DNA of 64,000 bases from Candidatus Glassbacteria bacterium. Its GTDB lineage: Bacteria > Gemmatimonadota > Glassbacteria > GWA2-58-10. The position numbers were made by a program, and so were the translations under genes. This document shows, one piece after another, positions 15,196 through 22,976 of this stretch (within the stretch, counting starts at the first letter, position 1; every line of letters begins with the position of its first letter). The stretch is taken from assembly GCA_019456185.1 (NCBI GenBank), contig VRUH01000003.1, positions 1 to 64,000 of the forward strand, given 5' to 3'. Under the pieces are notes generated by a model, which was not told the origin of the DNA, made no database searches, and saw nothing but the letters and a program-made list of their open reading frames with translations.

Positions 15196-15544
15196 CGTTA
15201 TCCCCCTCCGCGTCTTCCCGCTCGAGCCGCGCCTGCTTTCTCCGCTCGTAGTCGGACGGCTCCCCATTCCTTTCGATAGAAAGAAACCGGGCCGTAGTGA
15301 TCCACTGGCCGGCGGGATCATCGGGATCGGTGGGGAAGAACCCTGTTATCTTGTCTGTCTTCGGATCCCGCTCGAGAATTACGAAGTACCAGGACGGCGC
15401 CTTCCTCTTCATTCCCTCCGGTATTGCAATCCCCTCGGTTTCCATGAAGTCTTTTATTGCTGACTCTCTAATCTTTCCCGAGAAGATGAACATCATCAGA
15501 TCTCCGCTCCAATCATCGGGGTTTAACAGAACGGGCTTATCCAC
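15179..15544 (-). CDS. Phage early protein of unknown function
   Basis: 121 residues, soluble, acidic C-terminus (LEREDAEGDNVELPI). It contains FFPTDPDDPAGQWITTARFLS and WYFVILERDPKTDKITG, suggesting a small mixed alpha/beta domain, but no family is recognised. It lies between the replication protein (8-base overlap) and the resolvase, so a DNA-metabolism role is plausible by context only. Confidence 0.6.
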   Translation of the reverse strand: MDKPVLLNPDDWSGDLMMFIFSGKIRESAIKDFMETEGIAIPEGMKRKAPSWYFVILERDPKTDKITGFFPTDPDDPAGQWITTARFLSIERNGEPSDYERRKQARLEREDAEGDNVELPI

Positions 15545-16778
15545 GCTCCACCCCTTTCTTCTCGGCCAGATCGTTTACCAGTTTACGAACTCCCTTTTCG
15601 GCTGGCGCATCCCCCGGATACCTCTCTTTGATTTCCCCGTCCTCTATGCGGCGGGTATAATACCTTTCTCCACAGTCAGGGTTCGGGCATTCCTCATTGT
15701 CGCTGTGCATGATGTATTCTGTCCCGCAGAACTTACAGTCAACGTTCCTCGGGTAATTGCCTGGCTTTCTCGGCTTTTTCTTTACTGCTGTGTTTACTCC
15801 TGTTGCCAAGAGGTTTTGCCTTCTCTCGATCGATCGCTTCATCCAGGTTGTTATCCTGCCCTTGAACGTTCTAACCATTACTGATCGTTTTTCTGGCCGG
15901 TCATGCCTGAAATACTGTTCCATTTCACGAAAGCACTGTCTCACATCCAGGATCGGGTATAATTTCCGGTATCGATCGATCATGCTCTCCCGTATTTCAA
16001 ACTCGGTATTATCAGCTAAAGGAATTTTCAGAAAAACAGGATCGTCAGATGCGTTGGCGAGATCGAGTTCGAGATCGTCAACTACGTCCCCGGGGGACGT
16101 ATCCTCTTTTGTTTTTGAAGTAGAAGAAGAAGTAGAAGATGAAGAAGGGGGTGTTATTTCGGTGTTACTATCGGTGTTACATTTCTTAACCTTAGATATA
16201 TCAAAGCCTTTCCAGAACACCATCCCGGCTTTTTGTAACGTCCGATCTCCCTTTTTCATATTGCAACGCTTACAACAGGCGACGAGATTATTATGATTCT
16301 CGTCCCCACCTTTCGCTTTCGGCTTGATATGGTCAACGGTGTCGGCCCGCCGACCACAATAAGCGCACATATATTCATCTCTTTCCAATATTACAGCCCT
16401 TGTCGCTATCCATCTGTCGGATCGCCCGCCGCCCTTTTCGCGGAATCGGCGCTGTCTTTCCCGGTTATCCATCTGGGCGGCAAAATCTCTAAACATCCGG
16501 CGCGACATTATTGTTATTTTACCATCAGCCGACAGGTCTCCCGTTATCTCTCCGATTTCCTCGTCCCTTATATATGTCAATATCTCTCTCGTTTTATCTG
16601 GGGTTTCCCCCAAAACCTTACCCCATTGCTTGAGCGTTCGCGTAAGCTCTCCACAGGTCGGCGACCACCACAATTTGCAAATAATCATTATCCAAGCCCC
16701 CCCTACATCGAGGGGGTGCTCTTCTAAGTCCCTGGTCCAATCGTTTGGATAGAATTGGAACGCTGGCGCCTTCCCCAT
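15537..16778 (-). CDS. Replication-initiation-like protein with inserted HNH endonuclease domain
   Basis: 413 residues. The N-terminal part (1-110) has FQFYPNDWTRDLE and LDVGGAWIMIICKLWW, matching DUF1376-like domains of phage replication proteins. An HNH nuclease follows at about 130-180 (CAYC 138-141, VDHIKP 148-153, NLVACCKRCN 165-173). Then comes a serine/threonine-rich linker and a helical domain (CFREMEQYFRHDRPEKRS). A C-terminal zinc ribbon ends it (CKFCGTEY ... CPNPDCG). The replication domains seem to be split by the HNH unit, as if a homing-type nuclease had landed in frame. Role by context: initiation or helicase loading. Confidence 0.75.
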   Translation of the reverse strand: MGKAPAFQFYPNDWTRDLEEHPLDVGGAWIMIICKLWWSPTCGELTRTLKQWGKVLGETPDKTREILTYIRDEEIGEITGDLSADGKITIMSRRMFRDFAAQMDNRERQRRFREKGGGRSDRWIATRAVILERDEYMCAYCGRRADTVDHIKPKAKGGDENHNNLVACCKRCNMKKGDRTLQKAGMVFWKGFDISKVKKCNTDSNTEITPPSSSSTSSSTSKTKEDTSPGDVVDDLELDLANASDDPVFLKIPLADNTEFEIRESMIDRYRKLYPILDVRQCFREMEQYFRHDRPEKRSVMVRTFKGRITTWMKRSIERRQNLLATGVNTAVKKKPRKPGNYPRNVDCKFCGTEYIMHSDNEECPNPDCGERYYTRRIEDGEIKERYPGDAPAEKGVRKLVNDLAEKKGVERG

Positions 16779-16956
16779 TTATCACTTTCCGCTGGTTATC
16801 GTTTTATATTACCGGGGGGACCAGGTGCATCCCCCCGGCCTTGCGCTAACCCTCGACTGAATCTGAAGCGACTGTTATTATTTCATAGACCTCCCTCGTT
16901 GAGCTTGTCTGGACTTCCGGGAGTGCGGTTCCCCGCCAAGAGTAACGCAACTCCCG
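16779..16956 (-). promoter_or_regulatory. Structured leader before the replication gene
   Basis: 178 bases with two inverted repeats: CCGGGGGGA...TCCCCCCGG (16814-16840, 9-bp stem) and an imperfect CGGGAGT...ACTCCCG pair (about 16917-16957). On the minus strand a GGGAGG site precedes a two-codon frame ATG AAA TAA. No T run follows the hairpins, so they are not simple terminators. A translational or antitermination element is possible. Confidence 0.3.
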
Positions 16957-17139
16957 CTATTTAGGATCTACATACTCACAGGTTCGTTTAAGACCGATCG
17001 CGTAATAATACGGCCCCGGGCCGTAAGTACATTCTGGCCGGCCAGACACTTCCCTGATGTTCATGTATTTGCACTTGGCACAGGTGAATTCCCCCTTTTC
17101 GGCCAGGCGGTAGCTTTTTTTATCCGATCCGTCCGGCAT
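16957..17139 (-). CDS. Small zinc-finger protein
   Basis: 60 residues with four cysteines in the order FTCAKCKYMN ... RPECTYGP ... RTCEYVDPK, a likely single zinc site. No family name. It is preceded by CCGAAGAGAA, a weak ribosome site, and sits 15 bases after the exonuclease gene, so it is probably in the same transcript. Confidence 0.6.
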   Translation of the reverse strand: MPDGSDKKSYRLAEKGEFTCAKCKYMNIREVSGRPECTYGPGPYYYAIGLKRTCEYVDPK

Positions 17140-17154
17140 TTCTCTTCGGTCCTT

Positions 17155-17730
17155 TCAGGGCTTTGAAGAAAGCCGTAAATAAATTTCACGGCAGAGTTTT
17201 ACATCAAACAAAGCATCGTGTAAATCGCCTTCCGAAAATTCGATCCCCAGGTATTCAGCCACCGTCGCCAGCTTGAAATTCGGCATCTTGTGGCGTTCAG
17301 GCTCCAAGTGGTGGGCGGCCAGCACCATTACATCAATCGGCGGATTAAAGAACCATGAGCCGAAATAGTTGTCATTCAATTTTTTGAACCACTGGCGGAT
17401 AAAGTCGGCATCGAAGCTGGCATTGTAGGCCAAAAAACTCAGTTTGTCGCTACGGTCGAATTTGTTTACATATTTCTCCAGGATGGAACAAAAGGTAGCA
17501 TAGGCCCCTTCTGCTGGCGGGAAAGCCTGAATCTGCTCCATTGTCAAGCCGTTCACTTCGAGCGCTTGGGCTGAACAAGAATCTCCGTCGATAGGCGCGG
17601 CTCGTAGATTGAATTCCTCTTCAACCTTGCCGTTTATTTCCACGATGCCTGCTATCTGCAAAACGGCGTGTTTTTTATTGTCCAGCCCCGATGTTTCGCA
17701 GTCGCAGAAAAGCCGCTTTAATTTAGACAT
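17155..17730 (-). CDS. DnaQ-like 3'-5' exonuclease (DEDDh)
   Basis: 191 residues. Exo I is FCDCETSGL (D10, E12), Exo II is LAYNASFDADFI (D near 108) and Exo III is LHDALFDVKL (H/D near 167-172). All four acidic residues and the histidine of the DEDDh family are present. It degrades single-stranded or 3' ends. Its stop and start overlap the helicase gene (8 bases), suggesting the two proteins work together in recombination or end processing. Confidence 0.88.
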   Translation of the reverse strand: MSKLKRLFCDCETSGLDNKKHAVLQIAGIVEINGKVEEEFNLRAAPIDGDSCSAQALEVNGLTMEQIQAFPPAEGAYATFCSILEKYVNKFDRSDKLSFLAYNASFDADFIRQWFKKLNDNYFGSWFFNPPIDVMVLAAHHLEPERHKMPNFKLATVAEYLGIEFSEGDLHDALFDVKLCREIYLRLSSKP

Positions 17731-19519
17731 TTCTCTTCGGTCCTTTCTTGCTTGTGGTCATAAATCTCGATGGCCGGTTTAGCCCACCCCATTCATTCAT
17801 CAGCGGACAGGTGACATACAGCCCTTCTCGCGGCCTCGTAGCGGCTACATAGAAGAGCCGCCGTTCCTCTTGTTCGTCACCCTTCATTGCGGGAAAGTCT
17901 TCGTCAGTGCAGCCCATGACGATCACCACAGGAAATTCGAGGCCTTTGGCCGCGTGAACCGTCATTAACCGGACAGTATCGCCGGTTTCCTCTTCCGATA
18001 GTTCATCCTCGATCTCCCGGAAAGCATGCCACTCGAGGAAAGATTGCAGCGTCCAGGGGATAAGGCTGTAATCAAGAATCTCTGCAAACTTGGCAACCAG
18101 GCCAGCCTTTGTTGTTCGCTTACTCTCGGAGTAGTGGCCTTTTATATCGCAATGGCGTGTAAAGATTTTGAAAACAACCGAAGCCGGATAATCGCCAACT
18201 TTGCTATTACAAGCATAAGCACAGCCACGCCGAACAGGATTGTCTTCTGGTAAGAAGGTAAACATCGGCTGACCGGCCTTATTTGCCATCCATTCCAGCC
18301 GCTTGAGGTCAGGAACCTCGATATTCAGGGTCCGGAGTATCGAATAGAGAGTGCGGTTATCGAAGGGATTATTGATCAGGCGGAGGGCCAGGGCGCACAC
18401 CCGGACCGGTTCGCTTTTCCAGAAGTCCAGCTTCGAGCCGATCCTGACGAAAGGAACATCCTCATCGTACCGGCTATCCTTTAACCACTGTGCAAAGTTT
18501 TTAAGCTGGCCGTTCTTCCTTGCCATTACAGCTATATCCGCATATCTGTAGTCGTGGTGGTCTACAAGCTCCTTGATCGTTTCAACGATATAGATTCCTT
18601 CATGGAGCAGGTCGGCAAACGCCCCGGTGTGGACATGGACCTTTCGGGGACTCTTCCGGGTGGGGATAAGGGGCTCACCGTAAAGAGCAGACGAGACAAT
18701 ATTGTTGGCGAAGTAGACTATCCCCGGCAGGCTCCGGTAGTTCTTCACCAGGTCGAACCGGGTAGCAATATCGGCATACTTCATCAACAGGTCCGGACGT
18801 GCCCCGCGCCATCCATAGATCGATTGCCGGTAATCTCCGACAACAAAGAGCTTATCTGGACTCAGTATTTGCAGGAAATCCCACTGAACAATATCCGTAT
18901 CCTGGTATTCATCGACAAACACCAGCCGCCAGAGCCGGCGATAATGTAGGATCACTTCGGGAAATTCGATCATCAATTTAAGGGCGGTATCCAGCAGCCC
19001 TTGATAGTCCAGGGCGTTATACCTGCGAAGGATATTTTTGTACTGGTGAAGAATGTGCAGAACTTCTAATCGCTTGGGATGGGCCGGGGTTTTCCTCTCG
19101 GCCTCATGCTGCATAACTTCCAGAACAAGGCCAACGGACACCTTCTCCCCGAAATCTTTTATTATCGATTCTATAACGTCCCGTTGGTCCACCTGGTCGT
19201 AGATGGAGAGGTTTGGCTTGTAACCGAGCCGGTCCCCCCAATCCTTGACGACCTGCAGGGCGATCGCGTGAAACGTCCCGATCCGCATCTTGCCAGCTTT
19301 GGCCGGAGTAAGCATCTTGCCGAGGCGATCTCGCATTTCCCCCGCGGCCTTTCGGGTAAACGTCAGGGCAAGCATGGTGTTCGGGGATTCGCCGCTCTCT
19401 ACAAGCCGCTGTATCCGGTTTGTCAGAACGTGCGTCTTCCCGGTCCCGGCGCCGGCCACGGTTAGAATCCTGTCAGAATCGGAATTAACAGCCGCTAACT
19501 GTTCCTTATTAAGGTTCAT
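17723..19519 (-). CDS. UvrD/Rep-like superfamily 1 DNA helicase
   Basis: 598 residues. A Q-motif-like LNKEQLAAVN (3-12) precedes Walker A AGAGTGKT (22-29). TFTRKAAGEMRDRL (motif Ia region), VFVDEYQDTD (motif II, near 213), VGDYRQSIYGWRGA (motif III), and TVHAAKGLEFPVVI and FYVAATRPREGLYV (motifs V-VI) follow. It is shorter than bacterial UvrD (about 720) because the C-terminal tail is missing and the 2B domain is compact. A 3'-5' translocase in phage replication or recombination, coupled to the exonuclease downstream. Confidence 0.92.
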   Translation of the reverse strand: MNLNKEQLAAVNSDSDRILTVAGAGTGKTHVLTNRIQRLVESGESPNTMLALTFTRKAAGEMRDRLGKMLTPAKAGKMRIGTFHAIALQVVKDWGDRLGYKPNLSIYDQVDQRDVIESIIKDFGEKVSVGLVLEVMQHEAERKTPAHPKRLEVLHILHQYKNILRRYNALDYQGLLDTALKLMIEFPEVILHYRRLWRLVFVDEYQDTDIVQWDFLQILSPDKLFVVGDYRQSIYGWRGARPDLLMKYADIATRFDLVKNYRSLPGIVYFANNIVSSALYGEPLIPTRKSPRKVHVHTGAFADLLHEGIYIVETIKELVDHHDYRYADIAVMARKNGQLKNFAQWLKDSRYDEDVPFVRIGSKLDFWKSEPVRVCALALRLINNPFDNRTLYSILRTLNIEVPDLKRLEWMANKAGQPMFTFLPEDNPVRRGCAYACNSKVGDYPASVVFKIFTRHCDIKGHYSESKRTTKAGLVAKFAEILDYSLIPWTLQSFLEWHAFREIEDELSEEETGDTVRLMTVHAAKGLEFPVVIVMGCTDEDFPAMKGDEQEERRLFYVAATRPREGLYVTCPLMNEWGGLNRPSRFMTTSKKGPKRNV

Positions 19520-19623
19520 CGCTTCGTCCTTCTGGCCCGGCGGCGGAGGGTTCTACGCCACTTCATTTCACGCCGGCGGCGCTCTTCCAGGCTAATTCTC
19601 GGTCCGTTGTTACAGTAGATCAT
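19516..19623 (-). CDS. 35-residue arginine-rich peptide, uncertain
   Basis: ATG (19623-19621) to TGA, overlapping the helicase start (ATGA). It is extremely basic: LEERRRREMKWRRTLRRRARRTKR. The junction overlap is typical of this operon, but no ribosome site is visible and arginine-rich frames arise easily in GC-rich DNA. It could serve as a leader coupling helicase translation. Confidence 0.3.
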   Translation of the reverse strand: MIYCNNGPRISLEERRRREMKWRRTLRRRARRTKR

Positions 19624-19663
19624 GCAGGTTGGCAATGGATTGAATCTCCTTGAATTAACGAGG

Positions 19664-19724
19664 GAGCGGGGCGGACTGGCAGTCCTGTCTGCCGCCCGGA
19701 GAGATTGGGCTGCCCGCCCCGCTC
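19664..19724. repeat. Three-way-junction inverted repeat
   Basis: A perfect outer 11-bp stem GAGCGGGGCGG/CCGCCCCGCTC (19664-19674 and 19714-19724) encloses two further hairpins: GGCAG-6-CTGCC (19678-19693) and GCCC-9-GGGC (19694-19710). It lies in the only sizeable gap between early genes here and has no T tail, so it is not a plain terminator. Confidence 0.55.
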
Positions 19725-19729
19725 TACCT

Positions 19730-20344
19730 CTATTTCAAAAGTTCGCGGTTCTTTGCTACTCGCGCCTGGTATTCTGGAAAACGTGCCTCCGGGCGGAGGT
19801 AATTATCCAACGCTCCCTTGAGCTGGCAGAGTAGATTGGTAGTTTTTCCCAGGGCGTCCAAAAGGCTTTCCTCACTCGGTACGACCTTCTGCCCGTCCAG
19901 CAGGGCGGCTCCTTTCGCGGCTAACCGGACCTCGTTTATGATTGTTGCAAGCTCCTTCGCAGTTTTCATCGGGGCCTCGAATGCGTCAAGGGCCATGCCC
20001 TCTATCTCCCGCAACAGGGCACGGAGTAGGTCGCGCTCGGATTTGACCTCTTCTATTCGATCGAGAATGGCCGAATCTACGAGATTGTAACCTTGCTCAA
20101 ACTTCTTTTTCCACTCATCCCGCTCCTTCTCAGCGGCCTCCACCCGGCTTTTCATGGCCCCGTAATTCCGATCAGAAAACTTCAGCCCTGAAAGTTCCTC
20201 GATTCTTGCCTCAAGCTTCACGATGCGACAGTGAGGACAGAACCACTTCTCCTGTGTTTCTTCCTTTGCCGTGGGATCGCCCATACTTGGAAACACTTCA
20301 CAAAACAGGGGCGTATCGTGTACCTCGCACAGTTGTTCAGCCAT
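19730..20344 (-). CDS. FSDRNY-module protein, paralogue of the gene at 8364
   Basis: The start at internal M44 (20344) is chosen because it matches the paralogue's MAEQLCEVHDTPLF start, and TGAGGTGGG precedes it; 204 residues. The N-terminal part has WFCPHCRIVKLEARIEELSG, then LKFSDRNYGAMKSRVEAAEKERDEW. A long coiled coil follows, and a helical tail ending NYLRPEARFPEYQARVAKNRE. The first 90 residues are close to the 8364 product while the rest is unrelated, so the module was shared by recombination. Function unknown. Confidence 0.65.
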   Translation of the reverse strand: MAEQLCEVHDTPLFCEVFPSMGDPTAKEETQEKWFCPHCRIVKLEARIEELSGLKFSDRNYGAMKSRVEAAEKERDEWKKKFEQGYNLVDSAILDRIEEVKSERDLLRALLREIEGMALDAFEAPMKTAKELATIINEVRLAAKGAALLDGQKVVPSEESLLDALGKTTNLLCQLKGALDNYLRPEARFPEYQARVAKNRELLK

Positions 20345-20352
20345 AACCCACC

Positions 20353-20604
20353 TCAGTCCAGTTTGGCACAGTGATCCGCTATTAACTCTCCCAGAAAAGA
20401 AACACTTACGCCCCACTTCTCTGCGAGTTCTCTGAATGTCAGCCCCGTTGAAAACCCAGTGCTTGATCTGCACGTCATGCGCGGATTGACCGGCTGTGAG
20501 TGAAGTTCAAAGCAAATGATTTCTCCAAAACTCCCGCCGCCCCCCGTCGGGTGCTGGGCATACCTGTCCTCAATATCACGTCTAAATTTCTCGACTTTAC
20601 TCAT
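20353..20604 (-). CDS. Small helix-turn-helix protein
   Basis: The start at 20604 (internal M46 of the open frame) overlaps the upstream gene's stop and gives 83 residues. The last third is a helix-turn-helix: LTFRELAEKWGVSVSFLGELI. The middle part has ICFELHSQPVNPRMTCRSS. A transcription regulator or DNA-packing role is possible. No family call. Confidence 0.55.
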   Translation of the reverse strand: MSKVEKFRRDIEDRYAQHPTGGGGSFGEIICFELHSQPVNPRMTCRSSTGFSTGLTFRELAEKWGVSVSFLGELIADHCAKLD

Positions 20605-21163
20605 TTTCCCCCGCCAGCAGTTTATCGAACTGCTCCTGCGTGAGCTTCCCATCGCGTACCGGCTTCGGCACTTCGCCGCTCTTCCCGTCCAGCAGGGCGG
20701 CCGGGTATCCCACCAATGCCACTTTATAGACTGTCCCATCGGGCTTATTCTTGATTGGCAAACCCAAGCGCCGAAGCGTTGTGGTCACATTTACACCCAT
20801 TGCCTCCGGGCAATCTGTTGCTATGGTTCCAAGCTTATTATACAATATCAGTTTCGTCTTTTCTTTCAATCTGCTTTTCACGCCCGCTTGCCAATACAAA
20901 ACACAGCGGCATTGCCTGTCTGACCATTTCGGATGTTTCTCTTTCATCCTTTTGGCATGTGCACCTAAGTCAAATTTCTCAACAACAAACCAGCACGGCC
21001 TTTCCAGATCAAACACCCGATCTATGGTCGCAACGGCCGGTGGGCATATCGCTTTCTTTCCATAATTCGGGCAACCTTTCGGATGACCGGGATAAGGGAG
21101 CTTGCACCACTCTCGCGCCTCCAGGTTGACAAGCACCTGGCCTGTGGCTTCGATTATCATCAT
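20597..21163 (-). CDS. DUF2284-like metal-binding protein
   Basis: 188 residues. The N-terminal cysteine pattern is the DUF2284 hallmark: REWCKLPYPGHPKGCPNYGKK followed by CPPAVATI. A C-rich central part (QCRCVLYWQAG) and a C-terminal regulatory-looking region (VTTTLRRLGLPI, VYKVALVGYPAALLDGK) follow. DUF2284 proteins are predicted metalloproteins of unknown reaction. It sits in a group with a radical-SAM-like DUF5131 gene, which may mean a shared modification pathway; that is inference. Confidence 0.6.
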   Translation of the reverse strand: MMIIEATGQVLVNLEAREWCKLPYPGHPKGCPNYGKKAICPPAVATIDRVFDLERPCWFVVEKFDLGAHAKRMKEKHPKWSDRQCRCVLYWQAGVKSRLKEKTKLILYNKLGTIATDCPEAMGVNVTTTLRRLGLPIKNKPDGTVYKVALVGYPAALLDGKSGEVPKPVRDGKLTQEQFDKLLAGENE

Positions 21164-21735
21164 TCACCCGCCCCTATCCCTGGAGTCGGCGGACGGAGAA
21201 GGATATAGCCCCGCTCCCCCCCGCTGTAGCGTAACCGTAGGGCTTCGCGGGAAATGCCAGCAATCCGCGCCCACTCTGCCATATTCTTGGTTCTCTTTCC
21301 TATCGTGATGGGCCTGCCTGGTTTGCCTTGCTGCTCGGTACTCCAATAGCTATTCTCCGGGCAATGCGGCTTCGTTCTGTCCTTGCGGTTGAGGCGCCTT
21401 CCCTGTTCATATCCATTGGCAAAAGACCAGTCCCTGAACGCCCCAAAGCTTTTCCACGCCGTTGCCCCATTCCTCACCGCCTGATGATAAGTAGAATATA
21501 TGGGGGTTCCTGACAGGCCGTGGGTCGTGGCACACGGGCCCTCGGCAATTCGGCATTCGTTACACTGGACGCTTTGCCCGCGCCGTAAGTTGGTGCCAAA
21601 TACTTCCCCGGTGTACCCGCAATCACAGCGACATAACCATCGGGCCACACCGGTCTTACTGTTCTCAGCCCGTTCAAGTACGGTCCATCTGCCGAAAGTT
21701 CGTCCGATCATCTGAATCCTAAGCTTCCCGGACAT
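21160..21735 (-). CDS. HNH-type homing-nuclease relative, degenerate
   Basis: 191 residues. The N-terminal zinc ribbon GRTFGRWTVLERAEN ... WLCRCDCG ... QCNEC and the C-terminal HTH MAEWARIAGISREALRLRYSGGERGYILL match the gene at 25652 block by block. The central HNH region is altered: the paralogue's DRIDNDGNYEPGNCRW corresponds here to KDRTKPHCPENSYW, without the His-Asn pattern. The nuclease may therefore be inactive and the protein may survive as a DNA-binding factor. It overlaps the DUF2284 gene by 4 bases. Confidence 0.65.
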   Translation of the reverse strand: MSGKLRIQMIGRTFGRWTVLERAENSKTGVARWLCRCDCGYTGEVFGTNLRRGQSVQCNECRIAEGPCATTHGLSGTPIYSTYHQAVRNGATAWKSFGAFRDWSFANGYEQGRRLNRKDRTKPHCPENSYWSTEQQGKPGRPITIGKRTKNMAEWARIAGISREALRLRYSGGERGYILLRPPTPGIGAGE

Positions 21736-21751
21736 TATTTCCCCTCCACTT

Positions 21752-21771
21752 GGAGCTCCCGCGGGAGCTCC
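21752..21771. repeat. Perfect 20-bp palindrome
   Basis: GGAGCTCCCG directly followed by its exact complement, with no spacer. It lies between a 29-residue membrane peptide gene and the degenerate HNH gene. The palindrome could be an operator for a dimeric regulator or a hairpin over the ribosome site of the downstream gene. Confidence 0.6.
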
Positions 21772-21772
21772 T

Positions 21773-21862
21773 TCACGGTTTCTGGGTATCCGACCAAAAA
21801 ATTATTATCCATAAAACAATCACAAGAAAAAACCAGTACGCATTTTCATTGGTAAGGTCCAT
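21773..21862 (-). CDS. 29-residue membrane micropeptide
   Basis: ATG (21862-21860) to TGA, sharing one base with the stop of the DUF5131 gene (TGATG), so coupled. Sequence: MDLTNENAYW, then a single transmembrane helix FFLVIVLWIIIFW, then SDTQKP. The composition is clearly that of a membrane peptide. It may regulate a membrane partner. Small phage membrane peptides are often missed. Confidence 0.5.
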   Translation of the reverse strand: MDLTNENAYWFFLVIVLWIIIFWSDTQKP

Positions 21863-22599
21863 CAGTCTACCCCCAATCCTTCGGGGAGCTGCTGTGGGCC
21901 GTTCCCGGCGTTGTCCTTGATGAAAACAGGCTTTCCCCACTCTTTAGACAATTCCACAACCGCCCACATTAGCGAATCGTTGGGCTTCTGAGGATTTTTG
22001 CCGGTCAGCCCGCCCACAATAATCCAGTCAGCATGAAAAGCATCGACCGGTAGAACGCCACCGACAAAGGGCTCAATTGACACAAATCGCCGCTCTGGAA
22101 CAGAATCCATCAATACCTTAATGCGGTCATTCGTTTTTCTTTCTCCCGTTACACTCGTTCCGCACCAGCAGTTTTCGGGAAACTCGTACTGTGCGTAGCC
22201 GACCGGGTTCTTGGTCAGGAACAGGAACCGATGCTGTGGCAAGCCAGCGCAGACCTCAAGCACCTGGAGCACATGAACGGGCGAAACGTCAGCCCCCGGC
22301 TTGATCCAGTTGCCGAACATATCCGCGCAGGAGCCGACAAATACCCTGGAGGGTTCTGTTGTTGCCAGCTCTTTCTTCATTTTTGCCAGCTGGTCAGGAT
22401 GAAAAGTCGGCTTCATTATTTCCTGCCGGCGGGCCTCTTTTTCAGCCTCGGTAGGCTTGTAGCCTTTCGGCCAGAAAAACTTCATCTTCGGCTGATCGTC
22501 CCTCGCCACATAGCAGTAAGAGCACCATTTGTCACAACCCGTAATCGGATTTCTCGTTTCGTGACACCAGCCGATTGCGTTGTGTTTACGTTTTCTCAT
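21862..22599 (-). CDS. DUF5131 (Gp37/Gp68) radical-SAM-like protein
   Basis: 245 residues. TGCDKWCSYCY places cysteines at 22, 26 and 29, the exact CxxxCxxC [4Fe-4S] signature of radical SAM enzymes. FVGSCADMFG and FLFLTKNP follow, then FVSIEPFVGGV and WIIVGGLTGK, the recurring blocks of the phage Gp37/Gp68 family. The reaction and substrate of this family are unknown. It overlaps the MerR-like gene upstream by 4 bases. Confidence 0.85.
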   Translation of the reverse strand: MRKRKHNAIGWCHETRNPITGCDKWCSYCYVARDDQPKMKFFWPKGYKPTEAEKEARRQEIMKPTFHPDQLAKMKKELATTEPSRVFVGSCADMFGNWIKPGADVSPVHVLQVLEVCAGLPQHRFLFLTKNPVGYAQYEFPENCWCGTSVTGERKTNDRIKVLMDSVPERRFVSIEPFVGGVLPVDAFHADWIIVGGLTGKNPQKPNDSLMWAVVELSKEWGKPVFIKDNAGNGPQQLPEGLGVD

Positions 22600-22958
22600 T
22601 TTAACCCGATCTCTTCGGGCGTTGGCAGGTAAGCTCTAATCTCTAATAAACGCCTCTTGCCGTCTTTACTGAAGCAGCATTGCCTAATGCTCTTTTGATG
22701 GACAGATTCCCCGGCAGATTCTACCAATAAACCGGCAATATCCCTTGAGAGGCCCGCTTGCTCGGTCAGCTCGGCGAAGAGGTATATCTTTTGCATATCG
22801 TGAACCGTGAGCCGGTATGGCTTTTTCCCCCTTCTCCCATCGTTTGGGAAAGCCACTTTGATATAGCCCGCCGATATCCAAAAGCGTAGTTGCTGGGGAC
22901 CGAGATTAAATAGGGTGGTGGCTTCATGTATGGTGTATAGCTTCTCTTTCTCGTTCAT
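22596..22958 (-). CDS. MerR-like helix-turn-helix regulator
   Basis: 120 residues. The N-terminus LYTIHEATTLFNLGPQQLRFWISAG is a MerR-type HTH, followed by wing residues (PYRLTVHDMQKIYLFAELTEQAG). A short C-terminal helix ends in LLEIRAYLPTPEEIG. No clear effector domain. Likely a DNA-binding regulator within the early operon. Confidence 0.65.
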   Translation of the reverse strand: MNEKEKLYTIHEATTLFNLGPQQLRFWISAGYIKVAFPNDGRRGKKPYRLTVHDMQKIYLFAELTEQAGLSRDIAGLLVESAGESVHQKSIRQCCFSKDGKRRLLEIRAYLPTPEEIGLK

Positions 22959-22976
22959 TTCACGACCCCGGCCAGA

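Noticed and set aside
16814-16840. Rho-independent terminator in the replication leader
   Set aside because: The hairpin is strong but has no T run on either strand and lies upstream of a gene, so a terminator call is not supported.
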